A stretch of 64,000 nt of DNA from Chryseobacterium gleum (GCA_945897915.1 CAMDGB010000006.1:1-64000); one strand, 5' to 3'; positions 25,021 to 34,420 are shown, counted from the first letter of the stretch. The notes: a model not told the origin generated them from the sequence alone. Numbers and translations are program-made.

Positions 25021-26760
25021 ATGAACAAAACAACAAGTATAAATTTAGGCGGCTATTTCTTTCATATTGATGAAGATGCCTTTAGAAAATTAAGCAACTA
25101 TTTTGATGCCGTAAGAAAATCATTATCGCCAGATGGTAGAGAAGAAATTATTAATGACATCGAAAGTAGAATTTCTGAACTTTTTACTGAAAAATTGGGC
25201 ACTAGTAAACAAGTAATTGGTATAAAAGAAGTAGATGATATTATTACGATAATGGGCCAGCCGGAAGATTATAAAATTGAAGACGAAACGCTAAAAAATG
25301 ATTTTCATTCAAATTTCGCTAAAACAAGTACCACAAAAAAATTGTATAGAGATAAAGAAAATTCATTTTTAGGAGGAGTACTTTCAGGTTTAGGTCATTA
25401 TTTTGGAGTTGACCCGCTATGGCTAAGAATCATAATGGTAATTTTATTTTTCGGCTTTGGTACAGGATTAGTATTGTACATTATATTATGGGTTTTAATT
25501 CCAGAAGCTGTTACTACTTCACAAAAATTAGAAATGAAAGGGGAACCTATAACCATTTCAAATATTGAGAAAAAAGTAAAAGAAGGATTTAATGAAATTT
25601 CCGATAAATTTTCAAATTTAGACCATGACAAAATTACTTCTAATGCAAAAAATGGTGCCGAAAGAATTGGAAATACAATAAGCGAAATTATTTCATCAAT
25701 TTTGAACGTAATATCCAAAATAATTGGAGGATTTATAGTACTTTTTACTTGTATGACTTTAATTAGTGTAATTATTGGAGGAATTGCTATGATATTTTTC
25801 TCATCTATGCCAGATAATTTCTTGTACAATCATATTCACACTCCTTTTAGTTTTGAAACCCCGATTTGGATTCAAGGAATATTATTAATTATAGTTGTTG
25901 GAATTCCTTTGTTTTTCTTATTAATCCTAGGGTTAAAATTACTTACAACCAGAATGAAATCAATTGGAAATACTTTAAATTATTCGTTATTAGCTATTTG
26001 GATAATCGGATTGGCGTCTGTTTTATTTTTAACTGTAAGTGAAATTAGTCAAAATGCTTACACAGGAAAAGATATCGAAAAAGTAGCCATCAACATAAAA
26101 CCATCAGATACTTTAAATATCAAATTCATTTCAAATAATATATATAGTAAAGATAGTTACGATTATGAAAATTTTGAAGTCATACATGATGAGGCAAATA
26201 AAGCAATTATTTTTTCGAATAATGTGTCTATAAAAATAGTAGAAACTACTGAACCAATTGCTTTTCTTCAAATTGAAAAATCGGCAGAAGGAAATAGTAT
26301 TAAAAATGCAAAACAAACTGCTGAAAAAATAAAATACAACGTTAAAATTGAAAACAACAACTTAATTTTAGACAATTATTGGATCACAGAATTAACCAAT
26401 AAAAAACACGATCAAGAAGTAGAATTGTTTTTATATTTACCTAAAGGCACTATTTTTAAAGTAGATAAAAACTTCAAGCACTTTGACAGATCTGAAAATG
26501 ATTATTTTAATTTATATCATAGTTCAGATACTTATATTTACATAGTTGCAGAAAACAAAGTTTTATGTACCAATTGCCCGCTTGATGAAGATGATGATGA
26601 AACTAATATTATAAACGTCTCAAGTGGAATTTTTGGAAATAACAGTGTAGAAACTACTACTACTACTGAAAATGATAGTATTGAAAAGGTTTCAGTAAAA
26701 GTAAACGTGAACGGAAATGAAATAATAAAAACTGAAACAAAAACCAGAACATTTAATTAA
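25021..26760 (+). CDS. PspC-domain membrane protein
   Basis: The 579-residue protein has a conserved cytoplasmic N-terminal part (1-90; INLGGYFFHIDEDAFRKL and IESRISELFTEKL), a PspC domain (about 105-165; GGVLSGLGHYFGVDPLWLR then ILWVLIPEA), an amphipathic stretch (about 185-215), three or four more membrane helices (about 225-345) and a large extracytoplasmic C-terminal region (about 350-579). The C-terminal region is rich in Asn, Asp and Thr and resembles the adhesin-like GIN/DUF4097 folds. PspC relatives sense or relieve membrane stress. It is co-transcribed with padR and followed by a small peptide ORF and a GIN-domain protein gene. Confidence 0.88.
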   Translation: MNKTTSINLGGYFFHIDEDAFRKLSNYFDAVRKSLSPDGREEIINDIESRISELFTEKLGTSKQVIGIKEVDDIITIMGQPEDYKIEDETLKNDFHSNFAKTSTTKKLYRDKENSFLGGVLSGLGHYFGVDPLWLRIIMVILFFGFGTGLVLYIILWVLIPEAVTTSQKLEMKGEPITISNIEKKVKEGFNEISDKFSNLDHDKITSNAKNGAERIGNTISEIISSILNVISKIIGGFIVLFTCMTLISVIIGGIAMIFFSSMPDNFLYNHIHTPFSFETPIWIQGILLIIVVGIPLFFLLILGLKLLTTRMKSIGNTLNYSLLAIWIIGLASVLFLTVSEISQNAYTGKDIEKVAINIKPSDTLNIKFISNNIYSKDSYDYENFEVIHDEANKAIIFSNNVSIKIVETTEPIAFLQIEKSAEGNSIKNAKQTAEKIKYNVKIENNNLILDNYWITELTNKKHDQEVELFLYLPKGTIFKVDKNFKHFDRSENDYFNLYHSSDTYIYIVAENKVLCTNCPLDEDDDETNIINVSSGIFGNNSVETTTTTENDSIEKVSVKVNVNGNEIIKTETKTRTFN

Positions 26761-26789
26761 ATTTTAACATTCATTTCACTATTAATACT

Positions 26790-26797
26790 TAATTTTG
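26790..26797 (+). promoter_or_regulatory. -7 promoter element upstream of the small peptide ORF
   Basis: TAATTTTG matches the Bacteroidetes -7 consensus TAnnTTTG, 32 bases before the ATG at 26829. No TTTG -33 box is seen at the standard distance, so the promoter would be weak or activator-dependent. Confidence 0.35.
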
Positions 26798-26828
26798 CTT
26801 AAGATTTTAATCTATAAACCTATAAATC

Positions 26829-26903
26829 ATGATACAATTTATAATTAAAATAATAGATATTGCTGTGCAGATAGTAATACAATTTATAGAAAACATTTTT
26901 TAA
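26829..26903 (+). CDS. Small ORF: 24-residue amphipathic peptide
   Basis: An ATG at 26829 opens 24 codons ending in TAA at 26901. The peptide starts MIQFIIKIIDIAVQ and ends FIENIF. Polar residues fall at positions 3, 7, 10, 14, 18, 21 and 22 with only aliphatic or aromatic residues, plus one Ala, between them: the spacing of a single-faced amphipathic helix. The 12-base string ATACAATTTATA (IQFI) is repeated in frame at 26832 and 26877. A -7 element precedes the ORF and a hairpin terminator follows, after which the next gene has its own -7 element, so the ORF may have a private short transcript. Coding status is unproven; a membrane-active peptide or a type I toxin are possibilities. Confidence 0.45.
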   Translation: MIQFIIKIIDIAVQIVIQFIENIF

Positions 26904-26943
26904 TATCCTTTTTCTATACAAAAAATCTAATATCATATCATAC

Positions 26944-26971
26944 AAATCCCGCTTTTTTCGGGATTTTTTTT
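26944..26971 (+). terminator. Terminator after the PspC/small-ORF transcript
   Basis: AAATCCCG (26944-26951) pairs with CGGGATTT (26959-26966) and is followed by a T run. It ends transcription 40 bases after the small ORF and immediately before the promoter of the GIN-domain gene. Confidence 0.85.
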
Positions 26972-26973
26972 AA

Positions 26974-26981
26974 TATATTTG
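26974..26981 (+). promoter_or_regulatory. -7 promoter element of the GIN-domain gene
   Basis: TATATTTG fits TAnnTTTG and lies 25 bases before the ATG at 27007, directly after the terminator. The -33 region would fall inside the terminator hairpin and shows no TTTG. Confidence 0.4.
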
Positions 26982-27006
26982 TCATTATAATTTAAAAAAC
27001 ACAAAA

Positions 27007-27846
27007 ATGATAAAATCAATTACACTTTTCGTTATTACGTTGTTTAGCTTTTCAGTCGCAACAGCACAAGCTAAGTTAGAAAAAATAAAAGGGTCTAAAA
27101 TTATCACCATTTCTGTAAAAGAAGTTGAAGAATTTGAACAAGTAGAAATTGAAGAATTTTTAGATGTCTATTTTGTAAAAGGTGCGAAAACATCTATAGA
27201 AATTGAAGCGGATGACAACTTGCACGATATTATTAGCTATAAAATAGTTGGAAAAACCCTTAAATTAACAGCATTAAAACAACCATTTGGCGAGAAAAAA
27301 ATGGCTATTAGAGTAAATTATAACGATAGCTTGAAAACAATTGTAGCACGTCATGAAAGTAAAGTTAATGCCATTGCCGATATCAGTTTGGCAAATATTA
27401 CAGTTAAAAACTTTGACAAATCGCAATCTTATTTAAATGTAAAATCTACAAATTTTACTTTAATAATGACAGATAAATCGAAAGCAGAAATCAATGTGCA
27501 AGCAGAAAAATCTGTTGTAGAATTAAGTAAAGACGCGAATTTAAAAGCATTAATTGCCTCGCCAGAATCAAAAGTAGATTTATATCAAAAATCGCAAGCA
27601 ACTATTGAAGGCGATGCACAAATTGCAAAAATAAGATTAGATAATAATTCTAATTTAATGGCAAAAAAATTCACAGTAATTGATATGGATTTAATCGCAG
27701 AAGGCTATACCTCTTGTTCAGTTAACGCACAAAAAACTATTGAAATTTCAGCATCAGGAAATACACAAATTGATTTATTAGGTGAACCAAAAGTAGATTT
27801 AAAGATTTTCACAAACACAGCTACTTTATCTAAAAAAATAAAGTAA
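27007..27846 (+). CDS. Secreted GIN-domain (DUF2807) protein
   Basis: The 279-residue protein has a signal peptide (about 1-21, ending VATAQA) and then a beta-helical putative auto-transporter-like adhesin (GIN/DUF2807) domain: an opening EEFEQVEIEEFLDVYFVKG, IEIEADDNLHDII and many short strands of the type IEISASGNTQIDLLG. It is probably periplasmic or on the inner leaflet of the envelope; no lipobox or T9SS domain is seen. DUF2807 genes often sit near padR-pspC in Bacteroidetes, and here too it follows that operon, although from its own promoter. The molecular function is unknown. Confidence 0.88.
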   Translation: MIKSITLFVITLFSFSVATAQAKLEKIKGSKIITISVKEVEEFEQVEIEEFLDVYFVKGAKTSIEIEADDNLHDIISYKIVGKTLKLTALKQPFGEKKMAIRVNYNDSLKTIVARHESKVNAIADISLANITVKNFDKSQSYLNVKSTNFTLIMTDKSKAEINVQAEKSVVELSKDANLKALIASPESKVDLYQKSQATIEGDAQIAKIRLDNNSNLMAKKFTVIDMDLIAEGYTSCSVNAQKTIEISASGNTQIDLLGEPKVDLKIFTNTATLSKKIK

Positions 27847-27860
27847 GGTAGTAGGTTCAA

Positions 27861-28268
27861 ATGAAAAAAGACATAATTATTCCAGAAGTAGAAAATGTAT
27901 ATGTTGTGGCTATTAAAGAATGGAATGAAGATTTTGGTGAAAACACTTGGTATGCCTACTTATTAAATAACACTTCAGAAAAATTAGAAATGGCAATGCT
28001 AATTTCTAGTGCCTCTGGAATAATTAATGGCGAAGAAAGAAAAACAGGAAATTTTCGTCATGCTTTTAATGAAGTATTACCTGAAACTACTATTAAAATT
28101 GAATTATTAGAAAATAATGTATTGCAATTAAACAATCATTTCATGCTAACCTATTTTCTTAATGGAAAATTATACGATAAAAATTTCACCTTTGAAGCGA
28201 ATACAATAAAAGATAAAAACACAACCAAATTACATAAAATAAATCGTTTTGGAGTGATAGGAAAATAA
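27861..28268 (+). CDS. Conserved hypothetical protein
   Basis: The 135-residue soluble protein begins MKKDIIIPEVENVYVVAIKE and has NTWYAYLLNNTSEKLEMAML near residues 30-49. It has no signal peptide, membrane segment or known catalytic motif. I recall similar flavobacterial proteins carrying the label 'phenylalanyl-tRNA synthetase subunit alpha', but no synthetase motif is present here, so that name should not be used. It begins 14 bases after the GIN-domain gene and is probably co-transcribed with it. Confidence 0.75.
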   Translation: MKKDIIIPEVENVYVVAIKEWNEDFGENTWYAYLLNNTSEKLEMAMLISSASGIINGEERKTGNFRHAFNEVLPETTIKIELLENNVLQLNNHFMLTYFLNGKLYDKNFTFEANTIKDKNTTKLHKINRFGVIGK

Positions 28269-28352
28269 ACTTCATCCAACCGATTTAATTTCTTATAAAA
28301 TTGCTTTTTTCAAATAGTTTGTTGAAATTTACATCAACAATATTCTATTCTT

Positions 28353-31229
28353 ATGAAGAAAGCAATTTTATTTATACTACTTCCCACTTTATTATTCGCA
28401 CAAGATTTTGCCAAACACGTCAATCCTTTTATTGGAACAGGCGGACATGGACATACTTTTCCAGGAGCAACGGTGCCATATGGAATGGTACAACTTTCGC
28501 CCGACACCAGAATTGATGGAAGTTGGGATGGTTGTTCTGGTTATCATTATTCTGATAATTTAATTTATGGATTTTCGCATACGCATTTGAATGGAACCGG
28601 TGTTTCAGATTATGGTGATATTATGTTGATGCCAACTATGGGCGAACCTTCATTTGATAATAAAGTATATGCATCTACTTTTTCGCATGCCAATGAAAAA
28701 GCTTCCGCTGGTTTTTATTCCGTGAAATTAGACAAACATAATATCGATGTAAAATTAACCTCTTCAACACGTGTTGGTTTTCATGAATATACGTTTAATA
28801 AAGCTGGACAAGCCAATATTATTTTAGATTTGAATCATCGAGATAAATTATTATATGGTGAAGTTCGAATTGTAAATCCAACAACCATTGAAATTCTGAG
28901 AAGAAGCGAAGCTTGGGCAAGAGATCAATATGTGTATGCACGAATTGAGTTTAATGTGCCTTTGAAAATCAATCTGGTAAAAGAAGAAAACAAGGAAAAC
29001 ACTAAATTAGAAGGCATATATAAAGGAACTGAATTGGCTTTAAGTTTTTCGAAACTTGTCAAGATAGGCGAAAAAATTCTCCTGAAAGTATCGCTATCGC
29101 CAACAAGTTATGAAGGTGCCAAACTAAACAGTTCCGAAATCAACCATTGGGATTTTGAAAAAGTCCATCAAGGCGCGATTGCTCTTTGGAACAAAGAATT
29201 ATCAAAAATCGAGATTACTTCTGAAGATAAAGATAAGTTAGCTATTTTCTACACCGCTTTGTATCATACGATGATGCAACCAAATATTGCACAAGATTTA
29301 GACTCCAACTACCGAGGAAGAGACAACCAAATTCATACAGCAGAAGGATTTGATTATTATACGGTTTTTTCACTTTGGGATACCTTTAGAGGCGCGCATC
29401 CGTTATACACCTTAATCGATAAAAAGCGAACTTCGGATTACATTAATACGTTTATCAAACAATACGAACAAGGCGGTAGATTACCCGTTTGGGAATTGGC
29501 ATCAAATGAAACGGATTGCATGATTGGCTATCATTCAGTTTCTGTAATTGCCGATGCTATGGCGAAAGGCATTACGGGTTTTGATTACGAAAAAGCCTTT
29601 GAAGCGAGTAAAACTTCTGCTATGCGCGATGTTTTAGGATTAGAAGCCTACAAAAAAAACGGTTTCATTTCGATGGATGACGAACATGAAAGCGTTTCCA
29701 AAACTTTGGAATATGCTTATAACGATTGGTGTATTGCTCAAATGGCACAAATTTTAAACAAGCAGGAAGATTATCAATATTTCATGAAACGTTCTCAAAA
29801 TTGGAAAAATATTTTCGATTGGGAAACAGGTTTTATGCGTCCAAAGAAAAACTGCGGTTGGGACAAACCATTTGATCCAAGAGAAGTGAATAATAATTTT
29901 ACGGAAGGTAATTCTTGGCAATACTCGTTTTTTGTACCACAAGATATTGAGGGTTTAATTCAAGCACATGGCGGACCTGAAAAATTTGAAGCTAAATTAG
30001 ACGAAATGTTCAACAGCGAAAGTAAAACTTCAGGTAGAGAACAAGTCGACGTTACAGGTTTAATCGGACAATACGCACACGGCAACGAACCAAGTCATCA
30101 CATGGCGTACTTGTATAATTATGTAGGAAAACCAGAAAAAACGAATGAAAAAGTCAAGTATATTTTAGATAATTTATACAAAAACACTCCCGATGGCTTA
30201 ATAGGCAACGAAGATTGCGGACAAATGAGTGCCTGGTATGTGTTGAGTTCGATGGGCATTTATTCGGTTACGCCAGGTATGGAAAAATGGGAAAGCAATG
30301 AACCTATTTTTGATGAAATTAAAATAAAAGATGAAAACGGGAAAAATTTGGTCGACTACAAAAGACAAGTTGTGAACGGAAAAACAACTAACAGAATTTT
30401 CTTATTGGGAGAAAAATTAAAGGAACAAATGATTCAAAAAAGAAGTGCTACAATGTCTCAATTTGATTATTCTCAATACACTTCTGAAAATACAAATTAT
30501 AAAAAAATCACTCCTGTTCCTGTAATTCAAGCTGAAAGTAAAGCTTTTAAAGACAAATTGAAAATTGAATTAAAATCTCAAAATTCAAATGATGTGATTT
30601 ATTTCATGATTAATGATAAAGACGATTATTTGGCAAAAAAACTATTTGTTCCTTTTACAAAACCTTTCGAAATACAAGAAACTTCAACTATTGAAGCGTA
30701 TGTAAAAACAAATGAAGGACAAAGCAACACCATTTCCGCTCAATTCTTCAAAAAACCAAACAATTATACCATCAACATCAAATCTAAATACAATCCACAA
30801 TATCATGCAGGTGGTCCTGATGGGTTATTAGATGGAATTTTAGGAACTGAAAATTGGCGAAAAGGCGATTGGCAAGGTTATCAAAGTCAGGATTTTGAAG
30901 CGGTAATAGATTTGCAAGAAATGAAAGATATTACTGAAATTTCTGCACGTTTCTTACAAGACCAACGTTCGTGGATTGTAATGCCAACGAAAGTTGACTA
31001 TTATATTTCAGATGATAATGTAAATTTTACTTATTTCGGTTCGGTAAACAATACGTTAGATCCAAAAATAGAAGAAAATACAATTTTAAATTTCACTTCT
31101 AACGAAACCAAAAGTAAAAAAGCTCGTTATGTAAAAGTTATAGCTAAAAACTTCGGGAAATTACCTGAATGGCATCAAGGTTTTGGTGGCGATGCTTTTA
31201 TTTTTGTGGATGAGATAATCGTTAAATAA
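28353..31229 (+). CDS. GH92-family alpha-mannosidase
   Basis: The 958-residue protein has a signal peptide (about 1-16, ending LLFAQ) and the GH92 N-terminal beta-sandwich with HVNPFIGTGGHGHTFPGATV and PYGMVQLSPDTR. The helical barrel has YYTVFSLWDTFRGAHPLYTL and the conserved GNEDCGQMSAWYVLSSMGIY that carries the catalytic acidic region. After residue about 710 there is a chitobiase-C-terminal-like segment and then an F5/8-type-C-like carbohydrate-binding domain. GH92 enzymes are calcium-dependent exo-alpha-mannosidases acting on N-glycans. It stands alone, without SusC/SusD partners, so it is not in a typical polysaccharide utilisation locus. Confidence 0.95.
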   Translation: MKKAILFILLPTLLFAQDFAKHVNPFIGTGGHGHTFPGATVPYGMVQLSPDTRIDGSWDGCSGYHYSDNLIYGFSHTHLNGTGVSDYGDIMLMPTMGEPSFDNKVYASTFSHANEKASAGFYSVKLDKHNIDVKLTSSTRVGFHEYTFNKAGQANIILDLNHRDKLLYGEVRIVNPTTIEILRRSEAWARDQYVYARIEFNVPLKINLVKEENKENTKLEGIYKGTELALSFSKLVKIGEKILLKVSLSPTSYEGAKLNSSEINHWDFEKVHQGAIALWNKELSKIEITSEDKDKLAIFYTALYHTMMQPNIAQDLDSNYRGRDNQIHTAEGFDYYTVFSLWDTFRGAHPLYTLIDKKRTSDYINTFIKQYEQGGRLPVWELASNETDCMIGYHSVSVIADAMAKGITGFDYEKAFEASKTSAMRDVLGLEAYKKNGFISMDDEHESVSKTLEYAYNDWCIAQMAQILNKQEDYQYFMKRSQNWKNIFDWETGFMRPKKNCGWDKPFDPREVNNNFTEGNSWQYSFFVPQDIEGLIQAHGGPEKFEAKLDEMFNSESKTSGREQVDVTGLIGQYAHGNEPSHHMAYLYNYVGKPEKTNEKVKYILDNLYKNTPDGLIGNEDCGQMSAWYVLSSMGIYSVTPGMEKWESNEPIFDEIKIKDENGKNLVDYKRQVVNGKTTNRIFLLGEKLKEQMIQKRSATMSQFDYSQYTSENTNYKKITPVPVIQAESKAFKDKLKIELKSQNSNDVIYFMINDKDDYLAKKLFVPFTKPFEIQETSTIEAYVKTNEGQSNTISAQFFKKPNNYTINIKSKYNPQYHAGGPDGLLDGILGTENWRKGDWQGYQSQDFEAVIDLQEMKDITEISARFLQDQRSWIVMPTKVDYYISDDNVNFTYFGSVNNTLDPKIEENTILNFTSNETKSKKARYVKVIAKNFGKLPEWHQGFGGDAFIFVDEIIVK

Positions 31230-31234
31230 AAAAG

Positions 31235-31768
31235 TTATTTCTTATTCACGAAATTTAAAATGGGTTTCAATTGTTCCATATCAATATTAGATTTTTGCAA
31301 AATACTTAAAAATTCCATGGCGTTTTCTGGTTTCATGTCGTTTCCTAAAACTCGAATAACAGTAAAACCTAATTCGTTTTTATTACCAAACAATATTAAT
31401 TCGTCAATTTTTTTATTATCGCCCACTAACATGATAGAAGCGTTTTGACCTACTCCATTTAATTTTATCAAAGGTTGGTAAACCGTATCTTTCAAAATTT
31501 CTTTAACTTCTTTTATTTCTTTTGAATATTGGGCATTATTTTTACCATCTTTTTTAAAAGCTAAAATGTTTACTTTATCAAAAGATGCCAATGCTTTTTT
31601 TTCGGAAGCAGATAATTTTGTTTCATTGATATTTAAAATAGAAGACGAAACATCTAAAGACATAAATTCCTTTTTCTCACCGCTTTCCACAAAGTATTTC
31701 TGTAAAGAAGCTTCTTGTTTACAACTAAATGTTAAGGCTAAAATAGCAAGTAAAAATAGCTTTTTCAT
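31235..31768 (-). CDS. DUF4252 lipoprotein (second of a pair)
   Basis: The ATG at 31768 is chosen because the protein then starts MKKLFLLAILALTFSCKQEA, a clean lipoprotein signal with Cys16; the longer frame would overlap the preceding gene. The 177-residue product fits DUF4252: FMSLDVSSSIL, KVNILAFKKDGKN, KLNGVGQNASIMLVGDNKKI and a late FVNKK. The role is unknown; the family is abundant in Bacteroidetes, usually as tandem paralogues. The start is four bases after the stop of the upstream paralogue. Confidence 0.85.
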   Translation of the reverse strand: MKKLFLLAILALTFSCKQEASLQKYFVESGEKKEFMSLDVSSSILNINETKLSASEKKALASFDKVNILAFKKDGKNNAQYSKEIKEVKEILKDTVYQPLIKLNGVGQNASIMLVGDNKKIDELILFGNKNELGFTVIRVLGNDMKPENAMEFLSILQKSNIDMEQLKPILNFVNKK

Positions 31769-31772
31769 CCGA

Positions 31773-32294
31773 TTATTTTTTATCAATTTTACTTAAAATA
31801 TCGGCACCTGGAAGATTTAACTTTTTTACAATTAAGGCAATTTCATTCAAAGGAAAATCACCTTTTATGGAGACAATTGATGTTTTTACACCATTGAAAT
31901 TACCGTTTACCACTACTAAAACTTCTTTTACATTGGTTTCATTAGCATCTGTTTTTCCGTAAACTTTGATCACATTACCATCTTGCGAAGTAGACGAAAT
32001 AGCATCTAAAGGATTCGATTTTAAATATGCCGCTGCTGCTGCATTTAAATCACCGCTCCATTTTGATTGAGAAGTATAAACCGCCTGTAAATTGTCTAAT
32101 TTTTTAAGCAAATTCATATATTGTTGCATTTCTTTATCTTTTGCATCAACTTTAACTTTGCTCATTAATTCGAACATTTTTTTAGAAACCACAATGCTTT
32201 CTACACCTTCTTTATCTTCTAATTTATCAAAAGCGTTTTGTGAAAACACCAAAGATGAAATCATCAAAGCAACATAAACAATAATTTTTTTCAT
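31773..32294 (-). CDS. DUF4252 secreted protein (first of a pair)
   Basis: The 173-residue protein has a signal peptide MKKIIVYVALMISSLVFSQ cleaved after about residue 19 (no lipobox). The domain begins AFDKLEDKEGVESIVVSKKM and contains MQQYMNLLKKLDNLQAVYTS and VNGNFNGVKTSIVSIKGDF. It is the paralogue of the downstream lipoprotein gene and forms an operon with it. A -7 element TATCTTTG lies on the minus strand at 32341-32334, 40 bases before the start. The biochemical function is unknown. Confidence 0.87.
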   Translation of the reverse strand: MKKIIVYVALMISSLVFSQNAFDKLEDKEGVESIVVSKKMFELMSKVKVDAKDKEMQQYMNLLKKLDNLQAVYTSQSKWSGDLNAAAAAYLKSNPLDAISSTSQDGNVIKVYGKTDANETNVKEVLVVVNGNFNGVKTSIVSIKGDFPLNEIALIVKKLNLPGADILSKIDKK

Positions 32295-32407
32295 AACATA
32301 CTATTTTAATTATCTAATTATCAAAATCTATTCCAAAGATAAGACAACATTGTACCATAATTGTTACAAAAATCAAAAGCTTACTAAGTATTACGTTTTA
32401 ATAAATT

Positions 32408-34330
32408 TTAAAACTTAAAGTTTAATCCTAATTTAAAATTTCTTCCCCTTACCGAATAGCCAATATTTTCATAAAAATCTTTATCTAGAATATTTGTAAC
32501 AGCTGCAAAAATTGAAAATCTATTTGGCAATACATCAATTGAAAAATTTGTATTAAATAATTGATATGATCCTAAAGTTGTTTTTATGGTTTCAAAAGTA
32601 TTGTTATCAAAAAACGCATCATTTCTGGATGCTACATATTGATATTGTGCATTCCAATGGATTTTTTTTGTAAAATCAACATCAAATGAAAAATTTACTT
32701 TATGCTTCGGAATTAATTTGCTTTGTGCTTCAGCGACTTGCGTAAAAGTATAATTTCCGTTAATCGATAAGTAGGAATTTGGTTTTATAACTAAAGTTGT
32801 TTCCATTCCTTTTGCAATAACAACATTTGAATTATTGATGTATTGAGATTCATAAGTAGTCAAATCTGTGAAAAAATCATAACTATTTTCCTCTTCTCTA
32901 TAAAAACCAACAGTATTTAGTGTGATTTTTTTGTTTAAAAGAAAGGTTTCAAAACCAACTTCAAATGTAGTATTTTCCTCCGGTTTTAATTTTAAATTTC
33001 CGTAAGGCGAAAAAAGTTGGTACAACGATGGCGTGATGTATGCCGTGCTGTAAGATGAAATTATTCGTAAAGGTATTTTTTTGAAACCATAAGACGGATT
33101 AAAATTAAATGTAGTATGATTTCCATATACATTATGTTTGTTTAATCTGGCGCCAGCATTGATATTCAAGCCAAAATTAGAATAGTAAACGGCTGTAGCA
33201 TAAGGATCAATAACATTAAAATTGGCTTCTGAATTTGAAATATTTTCATAAACTGATGTTTCTTGCATATCCATAAATTGAAATTGCGTACCTAAAATTA
33301 AGAAAAATGTTTTTGAAAAATTATATTTGTTAAATATATCAACATTTATACTTCTCGATTTGTAATAAGAATGATTTACACTAGAAGTCCATGAACTATA
33401 AGTGTCATAATGTCTTTCTAAATTGGTAAAACCCGTTACAAAATTTAATTCTCCATTTGCATATTTATATTTTGGTGTTAACCCAACTCTAAACTGTTCC
33501 GAAAGTGAAATGTTTGCCTTTTCATCTGAAAAATTTCCTCCGTCAAAAGAAGATTTCAATCTGTCATAATTAGTAAAAGCTTGCAGACTAAATTTAGAAT
33601 TAAATTGAATTCCAATTTTTTGTAGTGCATTCACTCTAGAAAAATAATCCGTTTCGAAATCGGTGCCGGAAGCTTCGCTAATTCCTTTATTTTCGGTACT
33701 ATTTAATGAAGTAAAATAAGAAACTGACCCTTTTGTGCCATTTACAGAAAAACCTTGATTAAAATCTTGAGCACTTGTTTTCCTCTGGTTGGGAACATTT
33801 TGTGTGCCTAAATTCATATAAGCTGTGCCTTCAATTTCTTTTTTTGAAGCTTTTTTCAAAGTAATATTTATTAAACCAGTTGCGGCACCCGAACCATATA
33901 AAGTACTGGCTGCTCCTTTCATAATTTCAATACTTTCAATTTGTTCAACTGGCAACAAACGCAGGTCATATTGAAAACCAATTCCTGATGCATCGGTTAC
34001 TGGAACACCATCAATTACAATTAATACTTGCCGACTTCTTCCTCCACGAATGTAATATTCTAAGTTTTTCCCTGTTCCAGATTGACTTCCAGCAACTTCA
34101 ACTCCAGCAACTTGACTTAAAACAGCGGCTAAAGATTGCCCTTTTTTGTTTTCTAAATCTTTCGCAGTAATTTTTTCAATAATTTTACCTGATTTTTCTT
34201 TGCTTTGTGCAAATTTGGTGTCAGAAATAACAACTTCTTCAATTGTTTTTGACAGATTTTGATCTTGAGCCATAGCAAAAGAAGTTACCAACGTAAAATA
34301 CGCAGATAGTTTAATGAAATTTAGTTTCAT
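32408..34330 (-). CDS. btuB: TonB-dependent outer-membrane receptor under B12 riboswitch control (BtuB-like)
   Basis: The 640-residue protein has a signal peptide (about 1-21, ending FAMAQ), a TonB-box-like EEVVISDT near 30-37, a plug domain (about 45-155) with LSQVAGVEVAG, YYIRGGRSRQVLIVIDG, IEIMKGAASTLYGSGA, and a beta-barrel ending in the outer-membrane C-terminal phenylalanine (RNFKLGLNFKF). A cobalamin riboswitch in its leader and BtuFCD-like genes next door indicate that it imports corrinoids. It has no N-terminal carboxypeptidase-like domain, in contrast to the receptor at 59598. Confidence 0.92.
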   Translation of the reverse strand: MKLNFIKLSAYFTLVTSFAMAQDQNLSKTIEEVVISDTKFAQSKEKSGKIIEKITAKDLENKKGQSLAAVLSQVAGVEVAGSQSGTGKNLEYYIRGGRSRQVLIVIDGVPVTDASGIGFQYDLRLLPVEQIESIEIMKGAASTLYGSGAATGLINITLKKASKKEIEGTAYMNLGTQNVPNQRKTSAQDFNQGFSVNGTKGSVSYFTSLNSTENKGISEASGTDFETDYFSRVNALQKIGIQFNSKFSLQAFTNYDRLKSSFDGGNFSDEKANISLSEQFRVGLTPKYKYANGELNFVTGFTNLERHYDTYSSWTSSVNHSYYKSRSINVDIFNKYNFSKTFFLILGTQFQFMDMQETSVYENISNSEANFNVIDPYATAVYYSNFGLNINAGARLNKHNVYGNHTTFNFNPSYGFKKIPLRIISSYSTAYITPSLYQLFSPYGNLKLKPEENTTFEVGFETFLLNKKITLNTVGFYREEENSYDFFTDLTTYESQYINNSNVVIAKGMETTLVIKPNSYLSINGNYTFTQVAEAQSKLIPKHKVNFSFDVDFTKKIHWNAQYQYVASRNDAFFDNNTFETIKTTLGSYQLFNTNFSIDVLPNRFSIFAAVTNILDKDFYENIGYSVRGRNFKLGLNFKF

Positions 34331-34420
34331 TTTTTTAATTTAAATTTTTTCCAAAATGGGAGAAAAGCACAGAATTACCCATACCCAAACCTTTTTTCCC
34401 GAAAGTTTGATACTCAATGA

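Noticed and set aside
25398-25829. A 143-codon minus-strand frame opposite the PspC gene
   Set aside because: It is a hydrophobic shadow of the PspC membrane helices in an AT-rich gene; no independent signals support it.
27861-28268. Phenylalanyl-tRNA synthetase subunit
   Set aside because: A label I recall from related proteins; at 135 residues without any class II synthetase motif it cannot be this enzyme.
31769-31786. The upstream start of the DUF4252 lipoprotein
   Set aside because: It would overlap the preceding gene and spoil a clean lipoprotein signal that begins at 31768.
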